A DNA stretch of 64,000 bases from Parabacteroides faecis (GTDB lineage Bacteria > Bacteroidota > Bacteroidia > Bacteroidales > Tannerellaceae): contig NZ_BMPB01000010.1 of NCBI RefSeq assembly GCF_014647375.1, positions 62,001 to 126,000 of the forward strand, given 5' to 3'. This document shows, in pieces, positions 60,741 through 64,000 of the stretch. The position numbers and the translations under genes were made by a program. Every line of letters begins with the position of its first letter. Position 1 is the first letter of the stretch. The notes beneath the pieces are model-generated. The model made no database searches. It was not told the DNA's origin and worked only from the letters and a program-made list of their open reading frames with translations.

Positions 60741-60786
60741 ATAGGAGGATTTTTGATAGTTATAAAGTCTTGAAAAATCCTCCTAT
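60741..60786. terminator. inverted repeat between convergent genes, probable bidirectional terminator
   Basis: ATAGGAGGATTTTT (60741-60754) pairs perfectly with AAAAATCCTCCTAT (60773-60786) around an 18-nt loop. The T-run is inside the stem on each strand. The small barrel gene ends 5 bp before it and the minus-strand lipoprotein gene 8 bp after it. Confidence 0.65.
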
Positions 60787-60793
60787 ACATCTG

Positions 60794-61636
60794 TTATTTC
60801 CAGCTTATATTAAGCGCATTCCAGTTGCTTGAATTATCGCTGTAGTTGTTCCAGTGGTATATGCGACCTGATTTCTTGTTGAGATTCAAGTATGAATAAC
60901 TTGCACCCAGATAGATATAAGTTGATGTGATATAAATATCCGATCCGGTAGGATAACAGGGGATGAAGTTGTCGTTTTCTAAAAATTGCCAATAAGTTCC
61001 ATCGTTATATCCTCCGGAAAAAGATATGGCTCCGGTCGATTTGTCTATAGTAAATTCAACCGTTTTCCCAGATTTAAGAAAGTCTTTGATTTGATATTTA
61101 TTGCTACCTTCCAGATTTTCAATTTCTCCCTCCCATGGACTATACAGGTCTTCAAAAGAAAAAGTGGCTTGTAATGTATTCCATTTTTCTATCATGACAG
61201 AACCGAAAAATTTAGCTGATCCATCAAGCTTTGTATAAGGATCAATGTTGTCTCCCGTAAGCTCCAGTTCGAAAATGTATTCCGTTCCGGCTTCGGCATC
61301 GGAAGATAATGTGATTTCCAGTTTCGTCGTTGGACTACCTGCTGTAAATTCAATGGTGGAGGGTATCGTTAGTTTATCATCTTTTGATAGGATGTTTATC
61401 GGCATTGACAAAGCAGATGATGTTTTTGTTCGTGCTACTATTAATGTGACACTGCGGCTACCTTCGATAGGGAGCATTAGGGAAGCGGCATTCTCTTTTG
61501 AGAAATAAACTTGCTCACAACTTGCCGGAATTGCTGTTCCGGGTGCATAATTATCGTCTTCGCTACAAGCTGAAAATAAAAATATTGCCAGGTTGATCAA
61601 CAAATAAGCAGTGTGTTTTATATATGTTATTGTCAT
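60794..61636 (-). CDS. surface lipoprotein of a SusCD operon (SusE/DUF1735-like)
   Basis: 280 aa. The lipobox ends at Cys24 (AIFLFSAC), followed by an acidic SEDDNY stretch that fits surface export. An N-terminal beta-sandwich with AASLMLPIEGSRSVTLIVART and TIEFTAGSPTTKLEITL resembles the DUF1735/Calx-like domains of glycan-binding lipoproteins. The C-terminal half (YKIQ/TGAISFSGGYNDGTYW-like region at about 180-280) resembles domains found in SusE-type proteins. It lies 26 bp after the SusD gene in the same operon. The role as an additional glycan-binding protein is inferred. Confidence 0.7.
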   Translation of the reverse strand: MTITYIKHTAYLLINLAIFLFSACSEDDNYAPGTAIPASCEQVYFSKENAASLMLPIEGSRSVTLIVARTKTSSALSMPINILSKDDKLTIPSTIEFTAGSPTTKLEITLSSDAEAGTEYIFELELTGDNIDPYTKLDGSAKFFGSVMIEKWNTLQATFSFEDLYSPWEGEIENLEGSNKYQIKDFLKSGKTVEFTIDKSTGAISFSGGYNDGTYWQFLENDNFIPCYPTGSDIYITSTYIYLGASYSYLNLNKKSGRIYHWNNYSDNSSNWNALNISWK

Positions 61637-61662
61637 ATCGTTTTATTTTTATGTGATTGGAT

Positions 61663-63384
61663 TTATTCTTCCCAGGCTTCGATGGAACTCGAAGGATCAG
61701 GATTATTTATGATACTAAGATTGTACTTATATTCACTGCTGGTGATATAGACATTCATCCAGGGGGCGGCATATCCTTTAATGGAATTATAACGGTGGGT
61801 AGCAGGAGTGTTGGTTCCTGTATATCCCCGGATAATTTGTTTTTCCAGTCGTTTATAGTCGAATGCAAGAATACCTTCTCCCCAGAATTCGATCCGTTTC
61901 TGGACCAGTAATTCATCGATAAATAATTCCATGTTGGAACTGTTACATTTATAGGAACCATCTTTATACCGGTATGTATTCATGAAATTTTCCAGTAAAG
62001 ATATACCAGTCTGTACACCTTGTGTGTGAGCCACGGCTTCCGCTTCGATAAAATACATTTCCTCTACCCGCATAAGTGGAATGTTGACCACATTTCCAAT
62101 AAGATAATTGCCCATATTCCCCTGATTGGGACGGAATTTGAAACCGGTGTAGGCGGGGATATTAGCCCATTGTTCATCACTCAACAATGTTTTATACTGC
62201 GAGGGAACCGGATTTTTACCAGCATCGTCTGGGGCAATCCAGCTTGTTTTCCGCCAGTCTGCATCAGGAATCTTGTCAAAAAGACTTTTCCCAATCATTC
62301 TGTAGGCTCCGTATTGTGTGGTTCCAAAAGTCTGCTCCGGACTTATTTGGGATATGAATGCTTTCCACGAACTAAGTCCGTCATTTGCTCCGATAAGGAT
62401 GGCAAAGATCCAGGCATCATTTACGGTATTGAAACCTGACGCAGTATCGTGCCATTGTGCTTCTCCAACAGGAGTATAACCTTTGTCGATCACTTTGCGG
62501 GCATAGCTGGCTGCATTGGCATAACAGTCGGAAGCTGAATTTATATTAAGAGAGGCATAGGTTTCCAGTTCTGCATCTTTATCGTGAGAGATCTGGGTTG
62601 CCAGGTCATCAGGATATAATTCGAATCGTGATCCCAGTTCCATCCACAATCTGGCTTTCATTCCGTATACAACGCTGAGATCAGCCCAGTTTTTCTTTTC
62701 CCGCTGGAAATTCGACAGGTATTTCTCTGCATTGTTCAGGTCATTCATGATAAAACGGTACATTTTATAGAAAGGAACTCTCGGATTATTACGGCCTTCC
62801 TCTTCCGATGTATTTTCTGTAATCAGGGGTACTGTTAGTCCGTAAATACCGTTTGCTTCCGCCTTACTGTCGAGGCTGGATACGCCTGTGTGTTTATATT
62901 CAAAATAACGGCTCAGGTCCATGTAGGCCATGGCGCGGTAAACCAATGCGTTTCCTAAATAACTTTTTGTCGTTTCGGTCATTGTTTCCGGGTCGATAGA
63001 GCCGATCAGGAGGTTGGCATTATTGATCAGGTTATAATGATAGGTCCAAAACATTGAAGGCACTGGATAATCACCGAGATAACTCGTGGTTCCGAAACCA
63101 TAATTGAAATAATCGTAACTGGTACTGTATACCGGCATATCCTGAAGCATAACGTCACGCCACATCATAAATCCGGCATATCCGAAATTTGTATTATCAC
63201 TGGTTCCCCCGTCGTAAGTCGTCATATAGGCAATAACGGAGTTGGATAAAGCGCCCAGTGCCTCTTCCGATACACTGACCTGATCGGAAGTGGCAATATC
63301 AGTTGGGAATGTTTCCTCCAGACAACTGCTAAATGTAATGCTTGCCAGAGAAATGAATACTATATTTTTGAGTAACTTCTTCAT
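61663..63384 (-). CDS. SusD/RagB-family lipoprotein, third susCD operon
   Basis: 573 aa. The lipobox ends at Cys21 (ITFSSC) and continues LEETFPTDIATSDQVSVSEEAL, closely resembling the IEETLPT opening of the two phase-variable SusD proteins. The core includes YLGNALVYRAMAYMDLSRYFEYKH and the C-terminal RVEEMYFIEAEAVAH and RIEFWGEGILAFDYKRLEKQ modules. It is 19 bp downstream of the partial susC. It belongs to the same SusD subgroup but is clearly more distant than copies 1 and 2 are to each other. Its promoter lies outside the window. Confidence 0.94.
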   Translation of the reverse strand: MKKLLKNIVFISLASITFSSCLEETFPTDIATSDQVSVSEEALGALSNSVIAYMTTYDGGTSDNTNFGYAGFMMWRDVMLQDMPVYSTSYDYFNYGFGTTSYLGDYPVPSMFWTYHYNLINNANLLIGSIDPETMTETTKSYLGNALVYRAMAYMDLSRYFEYKHTGVSSLDSKAEANGIYGLTVPLITENTSEEEGRNNPRVPFYKMYRFIMNDLNNAEKYLSNFQREKKNWADLSVVYGMKARLWMELGSRFELYPDDLATQISHDKDAELETYASLNINSASDCYANAASYARKVIDKGYTPVGEAQWHDTASGFNTVNDAWIFAILIGANDGLSSWKAFISQISPEQTFGTTQYGAYRMIGKSLFDKIPDADWRKTSWIAPDDAGKNPVPSQYKTLLSDEQWANIPAYTGFKFRPNQGNMGNYLIGNVVNIPLMRVEEMYFIEAEAVAHTQGVQTGISLLENFMNTYRYKDGSYKCNSSNMELFIDELLVQKRIEFWGEGILAFDYKRLEKQIIRGYTGTNTPATHRYNSIKGYAAPWMNVYITSSEYKYNLSIINNPDPSSSIEAWEE

Positions 63385-63403
63385 TGTTTCTTTATTTTAA
63401 AGT

Positions 63404-64000
63404 TTAGAATTGAATATTGATACCTCCGGATATTGTACGCATTTGAGAATAATCACCAGCGGATGTGCTACCATCAAAGCTGGTGCGAGGATCGAATCCT
63501 TTTCGCTTAGACCAGTAGAATACATTATCGCAGGCCATATAAAGACGTACTTTATTGATCAGTAATGCTTTAGTGAGGCGTGTCGGAAGTGTATAGCCCA
63601 GGTTGATGTTCTGGAGTGTCAGGGTACTTGCATTGGTTAGCCAACGGTCGGAACCGGCAGCTGTATATAAATCTCCGTATTGCCAGCGTGGAATATCGGA
63701 GGTGGGATTGGTTTCCGACCAACCTTTGAGAGCATCCTTATGAATGTTTTTCCCTGTTGCATCGGCATATGGGGCTGTCATCAGACCGGAATAACCTGAA
63801 TCATACGATTTCCCGCCGATGGAGTAGGCAAAGTTTACATTCAGATCAATACCCGCATATGACAAGGTTGTTCCAAAACCACCATATACTTTCGGCATGG
63901 CATTGCCACAGAGATAATAGTCCGCTTCATCATAATTAGTTGTTGTTTGTCTTTCCCCATTTTCGTTATCATAATACCACATGGGAATTCCATCGTTCGA
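63404..64000 (-). CDS. SusC/RagA TonB-dependent transporter, C-terminal part only
   Basis: The frame is open through the right edge of the window, so only about the last 199 residues are seen. VYGGFGTTLSYAGIDLNVNFAYSIGGKSYDSGY, LTLQNINLGYTLPTRL and RLYMACDNVFYWSKRKGFDP are typical C-terminal barrel strands of SusC, and the end is MRTISGGINIQF. These strands parallel the ends of the SusC proteins at 22575 and 28420. The SusD partner follows after 19 bp. Whether this operon also has an invertible promoter lies beyond the window. Confidence 0.93.
   Translation of the reverse strand, partial: SNDGIPMWYYDNENGERQTTTNYDEADYYLCGNAMPKVYGGFGTTLSYAGIDLNVNFAYSIGGKSYDSGYSGLMTAPYADATGKNIHKDALKGWSETNPTSDIPRWQYGDLYTAAGSDRWLTNASTLTLQNINLGYTLPTRLTKALLINKVRLYMACDNVFYWSKRKGFDPRTSFDGSTSAGDYSQMRTISGGINIQF

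Noticed and set aside
1-64000. CRISPR arrays, rRNA genes, insertion sequences and a resident DNA invertase
   Set aside because: No regularly spaced repeats, rRNA-like stretches, or transposase/integrase frames were recognised among the coding regions.

Overview
The window is chromosomal DNA of a gut-type member of the Bacteroidales. Four things point there: many SusC/SusD pairs, Bacteroidetes -7 boxes of the form TAnnTTTG instead of E. coli-type promoters, SPII lipoproteins throughout, and type V (FimA/Mfa-like) fimbrial genes. A meso-diaminopimelate dehydrogenase and the fimbrial and phase-variation style suggest Parabacteroides, but the genus is an inference.

Layout. (1) 1-19.1 kb is a polysaccharide utilization locus (PUL), all on the + strand: the 3' part of a susD, a GH123-like hydrolase, an ECF sigma / FecR anti-sigma pair, an STN-type SusC with its SusD, a GH42/GH35-like hydrolase, a serine-type sulfatase, a GH2 enzyme, a YfcC-family carrier and a GH16 endo-enzyme. 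The enzyme mix suits a sulfated, galactose/N-acetylhexosamine-containing glycan such as mucin O-glycan or keratan sulfate; this is inference. (2) 19.2-21.9 kb holds housekeeping genes: a small membrane protein, sufS, a VanZ-like protein and rnhB. (3) 22.0-33.7 kb holds two tandem, highly similar susC-susD operons. Each is preceded by a promoter segment of about 132 bp bounded by inverted copies of AGTTCACRTAGRACT. The first promoter points away from its operon (OFF) and the second toward it (ON). This is the most striking feature of the window: a pair of independently invertible promoters driving alternative versions of a surface nutrient receptor. (4) 33.7-34.3 kb is a gene-free, nested inverted-repeat element. 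(5) 34.3-41.8 kb holds sufE, a glutaminyl-cyclase-like M28 lipoprotein, an unusual C26-M19 fusion, gyrB, rpsT between two identical tRNA-Glu genes, a DUF2721 protein, recO and tRNA-Arg. (6) 41.8-52.3 kb, minus strand, is a type V fimbrial cluster: a FimA/Mfa1-like subunit, a FimB/Mfa2-like anchor, three large accessory or tip lipoproteins, a DUF3575 barrel and two more lipoproteins. (7) 52.4-57.6 kb holds a TIM-barrel sugar isomerase/epimerase, ddh, lgt, a flavodiiron protein and nagB. (8) 57.7-64 kb holds an outer-membrane barrel receptor, a small beta-barrel protein, and a third susC(partial)-susD-lipoprotein operon on the minus strand, with a SusD of the same type as the two phase-variable ones.

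No transposase, integrase/invertase gene, CRISPR array or rRNA was found, so the recombinase that would act on the invertible promoters must be encoded elsewhere. Gene-free stretches are dominated by palindromic repeats of several unrelated kinds.
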